From Flagellimonas onchidii (GTDB lineage Bacteria > Bacteroidota > Bacteroidia > Flavobacteriales > Flavobacteriaceae), in NCBI RefSeq assembly GCF_004804315.1, contig NZ_SRXX01000006.1, positions 127,108 to 191,107 of the forward strand: DNA of 64,000 nucleotides. Reading direction: 5' to 3'. The notes under the pieces are model-generated. The model was not told where the DNA came from. It was given only the letters and a program-made list of their open reading frames with translations, and did not search any database. Positions 26,177-34,485 of the stretch are shown piece after piece; positions within the stretch are counted from its first letter, which is position 1, and each line of letters opens with the position of its first letter. The position numbers were made by a program, and so were the translations under genes.

Positions 26177-27367
26177 ATGAGCAACCAACTTTCGGATAGG
26201 ATTAATAGTTTAGTCCCTTCCGCAACCCTTGAAATGGCTGCAAAAGCCCGTGAACTGAGAGCTGAGGGAAAGGACATTATTGGGTTAAGTCTGGGAGAAC
26301 CTGATTTTAAAACTCCTGATTATATTAGGGAAGCCGCAATCCAAGCTATAAACGACGGTTACAATTCCTATACCCCTGTTGATGGATATGTTGAATTGAA
26401 AGATGCCATTATCACCAAATTTAAAAGGGACAATGACATTGATTATGACCGTTCACAAATTGTTGTTTCAACCGGTGCAAAACAAGCGCTGTACAATGTT
26501 GCACAAGCTTGTTTGAACAAAGGTGACGAGGTTATTTTACCATGTCCGTATTGGGTAAGTTATAGCGACATTGTAAAATTAGCGGACGGTGTGCCTGTTG
26601 AAGTTGCAACTTCTATCGAAAATGACTTCAAAATGACTCCAGAGCAGTTGGAGGCGGCAATCACTCTGAAGACCAAAATGCTTTGGTACAGTTCACCATG
26701 TAACCCAAGTGGCTCTATTTATAGCAAAGAGGAGCTTAGGGCCTTAGCCGATGTGCTCCAAAAACATCCCCAAATTGTTGTAGTAAGTGATGAAATCTAC
26801 GAACATATCAATTATGGAGTAACAGAGCATGCTTCAATGGGTGCTTTTGAAGATATGTACGATAGAACGGTTACCGTTAATGGAGTAGCCAAAGCGTTTG
26901 CCATGACCGGTTGGCGAATTGGATATATCGGTGCTCCTAATTATATAGCAAGAGCTTGTAATAAGCTTCAGGGACAGGTTACCAGTGGTGCCAATTGTAT
27001 AGCACAACGTGCGGTGATTACTGCGCTTCTGGAGCCACCAAGTCGTGTGCAATACATGGTAGACGAATTCAAGAATAGAAGAAAACTCATTCTTGAGTTA
27101 CTGAACAACGTTCCTGGTTTCAAATGCAACGAGCCCCAGGGTGCGTTTTACGTCTATCCAGATATTAGTGCCTTCTTTGGAAAAACCTTAAAAGAAAAGA
27201 AAATCAATAATGCTTCTGACTTTGCCATGTATTTATTGGAGGAAGCAAATGTTGCCACCGTCACGGGTGATGCCTTTGGGAATGGCAATAGCATACGCAT
27301 TTCATATGCTGCAAGTGTGGACGAGATTAAAGATGCTATTTCGAGAATTGCTTCGGCAGTTTCATAA
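26177..27367 (+). CDS. Class I PLP-dependent aminotransferase (aspartate type)
   Basis: This 396-residue enzyme follows the aspartate aminotransferase I-beta/I-gamma pattern: GLSLGEPDFKTPDYI, STGAKQALYN for phosphate binding, and NPSGSIYSKEEL, VSDEIYEH. The PLP lysine lies in NGVAKAFAMTGWRIGY. The C-terminal NSIRISYAAS contains the substrate carboxylate arginine. Aspartate/2-oxoglutarate is the most likely substrate pair, but prephenate or aromatic specificity cannot be excluded. Confidence 0.92.
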   Translation: MSNQLSDRINSLVPSATLEMAAKARELRAEGKDIIGLSLGEPDFKTPDYIREAAIQAINDGYNSYTPVDGYVELKDAIITKFKRDNDIDYDRSQIVVSTGAKQALYNVAQACLNKGDEVILPCPYWVSYSDIVKLADGVPVEVATSIENDFKMTPEQLEAAITLKTKMLWYSSPCNPSGSIYSKEELRALADVLQKHPQIVVVSDEIYEHINYGVTEHASMGAFEDMYDRTVTVNGVAKAFAMTGWRIGYIGAPNYIARACNKLQGQVTSGANCIAQRAVITALLEPPSRVQYMVDEFKNRRKLILELLNNVPGFKCNEPQGAFYVYPDISAFFGKTLKEKKINNASDFAMYLLEEANVATVTGDAFGNGNSIRISYAASVDEIKDAISRIASAVS

Positions 27368-27391
27368 CGAAATACCTTAACTCAAACGGAG

Positions 27392-27417
27392 AAAAGGGAA
27401 CTTTTAGGTTCCCTTTT
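27392..27417. terminator. Bidirectional terminator
   Basis: GGGAAC at 27396-27401 pairs with GTTCCC at 27408-27413 and is extended by flanking A and T runs. It sits between the convergent aminotransferase and hydroxyproline dehydratase genes and can serve both. Confidence 0.8.
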
Positions 27418-27418
27418 T

Positions 27419-28483
27419 TTATCTTAGAATAAAACCTTTCTTCATAGGATCAGTGGGGTCAACGAGAAAAGTATGCATCCCGGTAATAAATGCCGTGCCT
27501 TCTACTTGAGGGATTACCGCCTTATATGGGCCATAATTCATTTCAGTTACAACACTTCCTTTAAAAACCGAATCCGTTATACTTTCAATGGTCATGATTT
27601 GGTTCAATTCCAACTCCTCTCTTGCCCAATGAATAGCCATTCTACCTGAAACACCTGAACCAGTCGGGCACCTATCCACCTCACCTTCCGCAAAAATGCA
27701 GACATTTCTACTATCAACACCCTCTTTGGAAGAGCTATCTATAAAAATGGTTCCATAAAGAAAGCTCAAATCTTCTTCAAAAGGGTGCATTATTTCCGAG
27801 TCTTGCCCCATTACCGAATGTTTTATTGCCATTCCATGTGCAATCAAATCTTGATATGAATCAGTCGATAAGTTCAGATTTAGATTGTTCTTTTTTAAAT
27901 CAACATAAGCATAAAACGCTCCTCCGTAAGCCAAATCATAATTCACTTCTCCCAATCCCTTCACATTGACTTTTCTATCAAGTCCAACTACAAAACTTGG
28001 CACACAATGAAAACGAACTCCAGTTACTTCATTGCCTTGTACATTCACGTGGGAGATTATTCTTCCGCACGGAGCATCAATCTTAAGGGTATTTTCCCCT
28101 TCTCTCACCGTAATCCATTCCATTTTAACGGCAAGAGTGGAGATCGCAATAATTGCATGACCACACATGGTACTATATCCTTCATTATGCAGAAACAAAA
28201 TGCCAAAATCGCCTTCTTCATCATTAGGTGGAACCAATATACACCCATACATGTCTGCATGCCCTCTTGGCTCAAACATCAAAGCCGTGCGCAAATCATC
28301 ATAATTTTCCTTGCAATATCTCCTATACTCAAGCACTGAATCTCCCTTTAACGTAGGAAAACCGTCAACAATAACCCTCAAAGGTTCTCCTCCAGTGTGC
28401 ATATCAATGGTTTTAATCGCCATCCAATCCCTGGGAGCTAAAAAAGTAGTTTTCTCTAATATATTTTTTAATGTGTTGTTCAT
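27419..28483 (-). CDS. trans-3-hydroxy-L-proline dehydratase (proline racemase superfamily)
   Basis: This 354-residue protein has the proline-racemase fold. The first catalytic Cys is Cys107 in STMCGHA. The second catalytic position, in DRCPTGSGVSGR, is Thr274 rather than Cys. Proline racemase and 4-hydroxyproline epimerase have Cys there; trans-3-hydroxy-L-proline dehydratases have Thr. The product would be pyrroline-2-carboxylate, and the gene overlaps by four bases an ornithine-cyclodeaminase-family gene that could reduce it. Cys272 lies two residues earlier and does not align with the catalytic site. Confidence 0.88.
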   Translation of the reverse strand: MNNTLKNILEKTTFLAPRDWMAIKTIDMHTGGEPLRVIVDGFPTLKGDSVLEYRRYCKENYDDLRTALMFEPRGHADMYGCILVPPNDEEGDFGILFLHNEGYSTMCGHAIIAISTLAVKMEWITVREGENTLKIDAPCGRIISHVNVQGNEVTGVRFHCVPSFVVGLDRKVNVKGLGEVNYDLAYGGAFYAYVDLKKNNLNLNLSTDSYQDLIAHGMAIKHSVMGQDSEIMHPFEEDLSFLYGTIFIDSSSKEGVDSRNVCIFAEGEVDRCPTGSGVSGRMAIHWAREELELNQIMTIESITDSVFKGSVVTEMNYGPYKAVIPQVEGTAFITGMHTFLVDPTDPMKKGFILR

Positions 28484-29433
28484 TTTTCAAATTTGGAATA
28501 GTAATAGGTTGCAGCAATCAAATCCTCCAAGGCATGGCCTACTGATTTAAACAGAGTGATTTCATTCTGGCTGTTTCTTCCCCCATGCTTTCCTGCACAA
28601 AGTGCAAATAAATCTGCTCTAATCTCCGACTCATTCAAGATTCCTTCTTTAAGTGGAATCGCTATGTCTCCACTTTCCTTAAGCCCTCCAAATGAATCCA
28701 AAAATATCGAGGCTTTTTTTATCGTTTCATCATCTGCCTCACGCATATTCGGTTTATATGCCCCAACTAAATCTATATGTTGGCCAGAAACCAAGCTTTC
28801 ACCCAAAACCAAGGGTTTTTCTGAAAGTGTTGCACAAGAAATGATATCCACTTCTGAAATTTTATCTTCAATTTCTAAAATTGGAGCTACCCTATATTCC
28901 GTATTGGTAAGTGCCTGTCCAATCTTTTCGGCCTTACTGCTGTTCCTACCCCAAATAAAGACCTCTTTGATAGGCCTTACCGAAGCATGCGCTTTTATCA
29001 AATTCACTGAAAGTGCACCTGTACCAATCATCAACAAGGTAGAAGCATTTTCTCTTGACAAATAGGACGATGCCAAAGCAGATGCCGCTGCAGTTCGTTT
29101 CGCTGTAAGACTTTTGGCCTCCATAATTGCTTTCAAAACACCAGTTACAGCGTCCAAATAGAGATAACTGCCTTGAATGGACGGCAATCCAAATTCTTCA
29201 TTCCCTGGGTTTACGGTAACCACCTTAACTCCTGATTCTTTGCCAGGGTTCCATGCGGGCATCAGCAACAAAGTAGTCTCTTTATTAGTTCTTGGATTGG
29301 GAAGATCGTGATGATGGCGTTGGGGTATCAAAATCTCTTTTGATGCGAATGCGCTCTTTAACTTCTCAACCAACTCCGCGAAATTGGTATTCTCTTCAAT
29401 AAAAGTCGAATCAATATATAAGGGCTGTTCCAA
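28480..29433 (-). CDS. Ornithine cyclodeaminase/mu-crystallin family, probable pyrroline-2-carboxylate reductase
   Basis: This 317-residue Rossmann enzyme shows LLMIGTGALSVNLIKAH near residue 133, the nucleotide-binding IWGRNSSKAEKIG segment and the substrate region RHHHDLPNPR. Family members include ornithine cyclodeaminase, ketimine reductases and delta-1-pyrroline-2-carboxylate reductase (LhpI). The four-base overlap with the dehydratase gene favours the last: it would reduce pyrroline-2-carboxylate to L-proline with NAD(P)H. The substrate is inferred from context. Confidence 0.85.
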   Translation of the reverse strand: MEQPLYIDSTFIEENTNFAELVEKLKSAFASKEILIPQRHHHDLPNPRTNKETTLLLMPAWNPGKESGVKVVTVNPGNEEFGLPSIQGSYLYLDAVTGVLKAIMEAKSLTAKRTAAASALASSYLSRENASTLLMIGTGALSVNLIKAHASVRPIKEVFIWGRNSSKAEKIGQALTNTEYRVAPILEIEDKISEVDIISCATLSEKPLVLGESLVSGQHIDLVGAYKPNMREADDETIKKASIFLDSFGGLKESGDIAIPLKEGILNESEIRADLFALCAGKHGGRNSQNEITLFKSVGHALEDLIAATYYYSKFEK

Positions 29434-29448
29434 TTTTTGAAAAGTGTT

Positions 29449-29880
29449 TTAGCATGACATATCCGCCACAATTTTCCATTCACCGTTAATTTTCCGTAGT
29501 ACAATCATAAATACACCATTTGCGTCCCCTACCTTTCGGGTAAGATGGTATTGCCCCATAACATAGTAGGAATTTGAATCGATTTTGGTAATCGCATCAA
29601 TGGTAAATTTTAAATTTCCGGTTTCGGCTTTTGTGGGATATCTTTCTTTATAACCTGACAGGGTTTTATCCCAACCCAACGTTAGTCCTCTTGCTCCGTA
29701 AAATTGTAAAGCGTCGTTCTTCCAGTAGGTCTGCATGAATCCTTCCAAATCATGGTTGGACCAAGCTTTTTCCTGATTTTTTAGCAGTTGAAGTATTTCG
29801 GCCTTATCATTTGCTTCGGAACCGGAGCAACCAAGAAGATAGAGACAGACCCCCAACACAAGGTAAATGTACTTTTTCAT
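29449..29880 (-). CDS. NTF2-like (DUF4440/SnoaL) lipoprotein
   Basis: This 143-residue protein has a lipoprotein signal (YLVLGVCLYLLGC, Cys18). An NTF2-like domain starts at ILQLLKNQEKAWSNHDLEGF and ends in VLRKINGEWKIVADMS. This fold makes a small pocket used by diverse enzymes and binding proteins. It lies 15 bases upstream of the ornithine-cyclodeaminase-family gene, so all three may form one operon. Its link with hydroxyproline use is unknown. Confidence 0.82.
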   Translation of the reverse strand: MKKYIYLVLGVCLYLLGCSGSEANDKAEILQLLKNQEKAWSNHDLEGFMQTYWKNDALQFYGARGLTLGWDKTLSGYKERYPTKAETGNLKFTIDAITKIDSNSYYVMGQYHLTRKVGDANGVFMIVLRKINGEWKIVADMSC

Positions 29881-29913
29881 GAAATCCCAAGTTATGCTGA
29901 AACTATGGGAAAG

Positions 29914-31404
29914 CTACGCTTTTTTCCAGAAATATGGGGTAAGTATAATCAATACGGTAAACAGTTCCAACCTACCCAGAAGCATCAAAAAGCCACACCA
30001 CCACTTCCCTATGTTGGGCAGGCTATTGTAATTACTTATAGGGTTAAGGCTTCCAAAGGCCGGACCTACATTTCCCAAAGAAGATGCCGAACCCCCGATT
30101 GCAGATACAAAATCGAGTCCTAAAAAGCCCAAAACCAACGAACCAATGATAAAGAGCAGCATATACAGCACAAAAAACGCTATGATGTTATAGACGATAT
30201 GCTCTGTAACCGTTTTGTTATTATAACGCACAGGGATTATAGCATTGGTATGCAATGTTCGTTTAAACTCCAGAATTCCATTTTTGATAATAAGCAGGTG
30301 CCGCATGACTTTAATTCCACCCGCGGTAGAGCCAGCTGAACCTCCCAAAAACATCAACCCAAAAAAGAAAACCGTAAGAAATGGTGTCCAACCTGTAAAA
30401 TCGGCAGTCACAAATCCTGTGGTAGTGACTACGGCCACTACTTGAAAAAGTGCATGCCTAAAGGCACTTTCACCTTCTCCTAAAACCATGGGATGAAAAT
30501 CGGATACAGGAACATTAGCTTTAAAATACACTACCAAAGCTGCTGCAATGGTGAAAAGTACTATAAAACTGGCATAATATTTAAACTCCTCATCCTTTAA
30601 AATTCGTTGCACTTTTCCCGTAAATGCAAAGTAGCTCAACACAAAGTTGCTACCCGCCAAAAACATGAAAAGAATAATTATATATTGAATCAAAGGTTGA
30701 TTGTTCCAATAGGCCAAACTGGCATTTTTAGTGGAAAAACCACCTGTAGAAAGGGTTGCAAGCGAATGGTTCATAGCATCAAAAAGCGACATTCCGGCCA
30801 GTTTCAACAAAATGGTTTCCGCTACGGTATAACCAAAATAAATTAGCCAAAGACGCTTAGCGGTATCTGTTATCCTAGGGTGTAATTTATCCCCCGCAGG
30901 CCCAGGTGCTTCAGCAGCAAATAGCTGCATACCCCCTATTCCCAAAAGTGGAAGAATAGCAATGGCAAGAACGATGATACCCATACCTCCAATCCAATGG
31001 GTAAGGCTTCGCCAAAAAAGAATTCCTTCCGGCAGGGCTTCAATGTCATCCAAAATTGAGGCACCAGTAGTCGTATAACCCGATATTGTTTCAAAAAAAG
31101 CATCAGTCACAGACGGAATTGCTCCTGAAAAAAGATAGGGAAGTGTACCGGAAATGGACATAATAATCCAGCCAAAGGTTACCACAATGTATCCCTCTTT
31201 CCGCTTCACCTCCTTTTTATGGCCGCGGGTACCAAACATGGCCATAATTCCAAAAAGCATAGTTACAATAGCCGAAAGGGTAATATCCAAAGTTGCCCCA
31301 TCATCATAAATACCACTCACAAAAGCAGCGAGAAGCATAAAAGAGCCATTGCAAAGCAACAACAGCCCCATAATATGTATGATTATTCGGGTATTGAGTC
31401 CCAT
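29914..31404 (-). CDS. trkH: Trk potassium uptake membrane subunit TrkH
   Basis: This 496-residue integral membrane protein has the repeated M1-P-M2 layout of TrkH/KtrB channels. Selectivity-loop segments include SGYTTTGASI, ATLSTGGFST, VVTTTGFVTAD and SSLGNVGP. It takes up K+ together with the cytoplasmic gating protein TrkA. The start codon shares one base with the trkA stop, so the two are translationally coupled. Confidence 0.95.
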   Translation of the reverse strand: MGLNTRIIIHIMGLLLLCNGSFMLLAAFVSGIYDDGATLDITLSAIVTMLFGIMAMFGTRGHKKEVKRKEGYIVVTFGWIIMSISGTLPYLFSGAIPSVTDAFFETISGYTTTGASILDDIEALPEGILFWRSLTHWIGGMGIIVLAIAILPLLGIGGMQLFAAEAPGPAGDKLHPRITDTAKRLWLIYFGYTVAETILLKLAGMSLFDAMNHSLATLSTGGFSTKNASLAYWNNQPLIQYIIILFMFLAGSNFVLSYFAFTGKVQRILKDEEFKYYASFIVLFTIAAALVVYFKANVPVSDFHPMVLGEGESAFRHALFQVVAVVTTTGFVTADFTGWTPFLTVFFFGLMFLGGSAGSTAGGIKVMRHLLIIKNGILEFKRTLHTNAIIPVRYNNKTVTEHIVYNIIAFFVLYMLLFIIGSLVLGFLGLDFVSAIGGSASSLGNVGPAFGSLNPISNYNSLPNIGKWWCGFLMLLGRLELFTVLIILTPYFWKKA

Positions 31405-32753
31405 TATAAGAACAGCTTTTCTATTCTAGGAATGGCTTTTGGTAAACTGCAAACCACAACACGGTCTCCTTCCAGAATTTTAAAATCACCAAGTGCAATT
31501 ATTCCCTTACCATCCCGAATCACTCCTCCAATACTGGCCTCCCTAGGAAAATTCAATTCACGGATAATCTCGCCATTCACCAATGAAGTGGCTTTTACCT
31601 CAAATTCCAGAATCTCTGCATTAAGGTTGTTCAATCGTGTCAGTGCCAATACCTCGCCCCTACGGATATATCGGAAAATATTATTGGCTGCCAATAATTT
31701 TTTATTGATCAAGGTATCCACTCCAATGGAATGTGAGAGTTGGAAGTAATCCATATTCTCGACCATGGCTATGGTCTTTTTTATCTTTTTGGACTTGGCA
31801 ACCAGACACGACATAATATTCGTCTCCGAATTTCCAGTAACGGCAATAAAGGCATCCATGGAGTCCAAGCTTTCCTCATCCAACAGCTCCACATTTCTAC
31901 CATCTCCATTGATAACTAGGGCATGGGGAAGCTCATCTGCAATATCAAAAGCTTTTTCCTTATCCTTTTCAATCAATTTTACATTGAATTTCTTGCCGCA
32001 TAAGTCTCGTGCTGTTTTGAAGCCAACCTTGCTTCCACCTAGAATCATTACATTTTTGATTTCCTTTTTCTGCATTCCGGTGAGCTTGTAGAGTTCGTCA
32101 ACACCCCCTGCGGAAGTAATGAAATACACTTGGTCACCTTCTTTAAAAATGGTATCGCCCCTTGGGATTAAGGTATACTGAGTACCCATGCGTTGCAACG
32201 CGATGGGCATAAAATGTAGTTCTGGAAATATTTTGGCCGCTTCTTTGACCATTTTGCCAACAAACGGCGCTGATTTAGGCAAGAAGACCCCAATCATGGT
32301 CAGTAATCCATCCTCAAACTCATAGGTATCATTAAACGCAGATTGATTCAACAGCAATTGAATCTCAGTTGCCGCAAGTTCTTCAGGGGAAATTAATTCA
32401 TCAATACCAAGCTCATCAAACTTTATCAATTCCCTATTGTCCATGAATTCCGTGTTGGAAATTCTGGCTATGGTTCTTTCACAACCCAATTGTTTGGCCA
32501 AAAGACAAAGGGTTAAGTTAGTGGTCTCAGAAGCGGTAACCCCAATGACCAGGTCAGAACTGTCGACTCTCGCATCACGCAGCACCTCAATGGAAGTAGC
32601 ATCACCTCTAAGCACCCGTATATCCAAATGGTTATCGGCATAGGACAAACTTTCTTTGTCGGTATCAATCAAAGTAATATCCTGCGCTTCATACGACAAC
32701 AATTTTGCCAAATGAAATCCCACTTCACCTGCTCCCGCAATAATAATCTTCAT
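31404..32753 (-). CDS. trkA: Trk potassium uptake regulatory subunit TrkA
   Basis: This 449-residue protein contains two RCK modules. The first Rossmann motif is IIAGAGEVGFHLAKLL at the N-terminus and the second VMILGGSKVGFKTARDL near residue 235. Each is followed by a TrkA_C domain. It binds NAD(H)/ATP and gates TrkH. It is the first gene of the pair, immediately upstream of trkH. Confidence 0.95.
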   Translation of the reverse strand: MKIIIAGAGEVGFHLAKLLSYEAQDITLIDTDKESLSYADNHLDIRVLRGDATSIEVLRDARVDSSDLVIGVTASETTNLTLCLLAKQLGCERTIARISNTEFMDNRELIKFDELGIDELISPEELAATEIQLLLNQSAFNDTYEFEDGLLTMIGVFLPKSAPFVGKMVKEAAKIFPELHFMPIALQRMGTQYTLIPRGDTIFKEGDQVYFITSAGGVDELYKLTGMQKKEIKNVMILGGSKVGFKTARDLCGKKFNVKLIEKDKEKAFDIADELPHALVINGDGRNVELLDEESLDSMDAFIAVTGNSETNIMSCLVAKSKKIKKTIAMVENMDYFQLSHSIGVDTLINKKLLAANNIFRYIRRGEVLALTRLNNLNAEILEFEVKATSLVNGEIIRELNFPREASIGGVIRDGKGIIALGDFKILEGDRVVVCSLPKAIPRIEKLFL

Positions 32754-32898
32754 TGATTAATAATAAGTTGTTCCTAATGAGTTCAAATTGTGTGCTACAT
32801 ACGGCAAAAAAGAATAAGAGCCGCGGTCCAAAAGACAAATACTTAACATAATACGGAAAAGCTTTCCATGATTGCACGGCAAAATTACATAATTATTT

Positions 32899-32933
32899 TT
32901 GTACGCCTTCCATATGGCTAAGTTGTATATTTG
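32899..32933 (+). promoter_or_regulatory. Promoter of ubiE-porT
   Basis: TATATTTG at 32926-32933 fits TAnnTTTG. TTG at 32899-32901 precedes it with a 24-base spacer, one more than the usual range. Transcription would start near 32939, about ten bases before ubiE. Confidence 0.45.
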
Positions 32934-32949
32934 CCAGCAAATTTGATAA

Positions 32950-33678
32950 ATGTCGAAAAAAGTCAAACCCTACAAGGATTCCGACCTGGGAAAAAAGGAA
33001 CAGGTAAAGCAAATGTTCGACACCATTTCTGATGATTATGATGGATTGAACAGGGTAATTTCTTTTGGTATTGATCTAAAATGGAGAAGAAAGGTCGTGT
33101 CTATCCTCAAAAAGAAAGCTCCAAAGAATATTTTGGATATAGCAACCGGAACGGGAGATTTGGCCATTGCCATGACGGCCACTGGAGCGGAAAAGATTAT
33201 AGGGTTGGATATCTCCCCAGGCATGCTGGAGGTTGGAAAGGCTAAAATTTCATCAAAAAGCCTTCAAGATACGATTGAAATGATTGTGGGTGATAGCGAA
33301 AACCTTCCTTTTGATGATAATACGTTCGATGCCATAACAGTAGCTTTTGGGGTGCGAAATTTTGAAAATCTTGAAAAAGGGTTGAGCGAAATACTCAGAG
33401 TCCTGAAACCCAGTGGTAGCTTTGTAGTCCTTGAAACTTCCGTACCCATTAAAACTCCTTTTAAACAGGGATATCGCTTTTACACCAAATACATTCTCCC
33501 GACTATTGGAAAAATCTTCTCCAAAGATCGGTCGGCTTATGCATACTTAAGTGAATCTGCCTCTGTTTTTCCCCATGGGGAAGCTTTCAACAATATTTTG
33601 GGCAAAATCGGGTTTATAGGTATAGAGAACAAACCCCAGACATTTGGGGTGGCATCTATATATGTCGCTACAAAATAA
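32950..33678 (+). CDS. ubiE: Demethylmenaquinone methyltransferase
   Basis: This 242-residue SAM methyltransferase shows the UbiE/MenG signatures. [19 protein letters not shown] lies at the N-terminus, motif [14 protein letters not shown] near residue 60, and [20 protein letters not shown] with RNFEN near residue 115. It performs the last methylation of menaquinone, the main respiratory quinone of this group and the acceptor of Nqr. porT starts four bases after the stop. Confidence 0.95.
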   Translation: MSKKVKPYKDSDLGKKEQVKQMFDTISDDYDGLNRVISFGIDLKWRRKVVSILKKKAPKNILDIATGTGDLAIAMTATGAEKIIGLDISPGMLEVGKAKISSKSLQDTIEMIVGDSENLPFDDNTFDAITVAFGVRNFENLEKGLSEILRVLKPSGSFVVLETSVPIKTPFKQGYRFYTKYILPTIGKIFSKDRSAYAYLSESASVFPHGEAFNNILGKIGFIGIENKPQTFGVASIYVATK

Positions 33679-33682
33679 TTTG

Positions 33683-34381
33683 ATGAAAAATGTCCTTCTT
33701 CTTTTTGGCCTGCTAATATTGGCATGTCCAAACTCCTTGGCACAGTTTAAAAAAGATCCCGTACTTAATCTTCAAAGCGAAGATTTAAGGTTGTTGAACT
33801 GGGGCTATTACCTTGGGTTTAACCAATATGATTTCCAATTTGAATATAAGGATGATATTGGTCAGGATGTACTGGTCAACAAGAGTTTTGGTTTTAATGT
33901 AGGACTTATTGGAGAAATGCGAATTAACGAATTTTTAGATACAAGGTTTGAGCCAGGCTTACTTTACACGGCGCGTACTTTGGGGTTTCCTGGGTTTGCC
34001 TCCGAGGCGGATGCCGTTAGGGAAGTCAAATCGACCTACATTAGATTTCCGTTGTTGCTAAAAGCCAGTGCCAGAAGGTTTGGCAATTGGAAACCTTATA
34101 TTACCGGTGGAGTTTATACCGCGATAAACCTGGGAAGCAAAGAAGATAGCTTGGACGATAACAGTAGCGGCGAATTTCGAATGAAGAAAAACGTCTATGG
34201 ATATGAACTTGGCTTTGGGATTGACATATATACGGAATACTTCAAATTTTCTCCGTCCATACGGGGTGTTTTTGCACTAACCAATGAGATTATTCCCGAC
34301 AATGACCCCAACAGTCCTTGGACCGGAAACATTGATGCCATGCGCACCAGAGGTTTCTTTATCAATTTTACATTTGAGTAA
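33683..34381 (+). CDS. porT: Type IX secretion system protein PorT/SprT-like
   Basis: This is a 232-residue outer-membrane beta-barrel protein with a signal peptide (LLLFGLLILACPNSLAQ). The mature start includes LRLLNWGYYLGFNQYDFQ, followed by alternating beta strands and a C-terminal FFINFTFE typical of barrel ends. This pattern and the position directly after ubiE match PorT/SprT, required for T9SS function. A longer frame opens at 33644 inside ubiE, but ATG 33683 gives a clean signal peptide. The assignment rests on pattern and recalled synteny. Confidence 0.8.
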   Translation: MKNVLLLFGLLILACPNSLAQFKKDPVLNLQSEDLRLLNWGYYLGFNQYDFQFEYKDDIGQDVLVNKSFGFNVGLIGEMRINEFLDTRFEPGLLYTARTLGFPGFASEADAVREVKSTYIRFPLLLKASARRFGNWKPYITGGVYTAINLGSKEDSLDDNSSGEFRMKKNVYGYELGFGIDIYTEYFKFSPSIRGVFALTNEIIPDNDPNSPWTGNIDAMRTRGFFINFTFE

Positions 34382-34485
34382 AGGCGTGTTACCTCTCAAC
34401 ACCATCGTTTAGAGTTTAAGAAACGTCGTTTGTCGATTGAGTTTTTTAAATGAAATAGGTTTACTAATTTCATAAAAACTTGTGT

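Noticed and set aside
25507..26277. Minus-strand open frame of 256 codons
   Set aside because: It is antisense to the desaturase gene, which has complete histidine boxes; no protein-like features.
27419..28483. Proline racemase or 4-hydroxyproline epimerase
   Set aside because: The second catalytic residue is Thr274, not Cys, which points to trans-3-hydroxy-L-proline dehydratase.
28556..29065. Plus-strand open frame of 169 codons
   Set aside because: Antisense to the ornithine-cyclodeaminase-family gene.
31219..31749. Plus-strand open frame of 176 codons
   Set aside because: Antisense to trkH and trkA, both clearly real; low-complexity composition.
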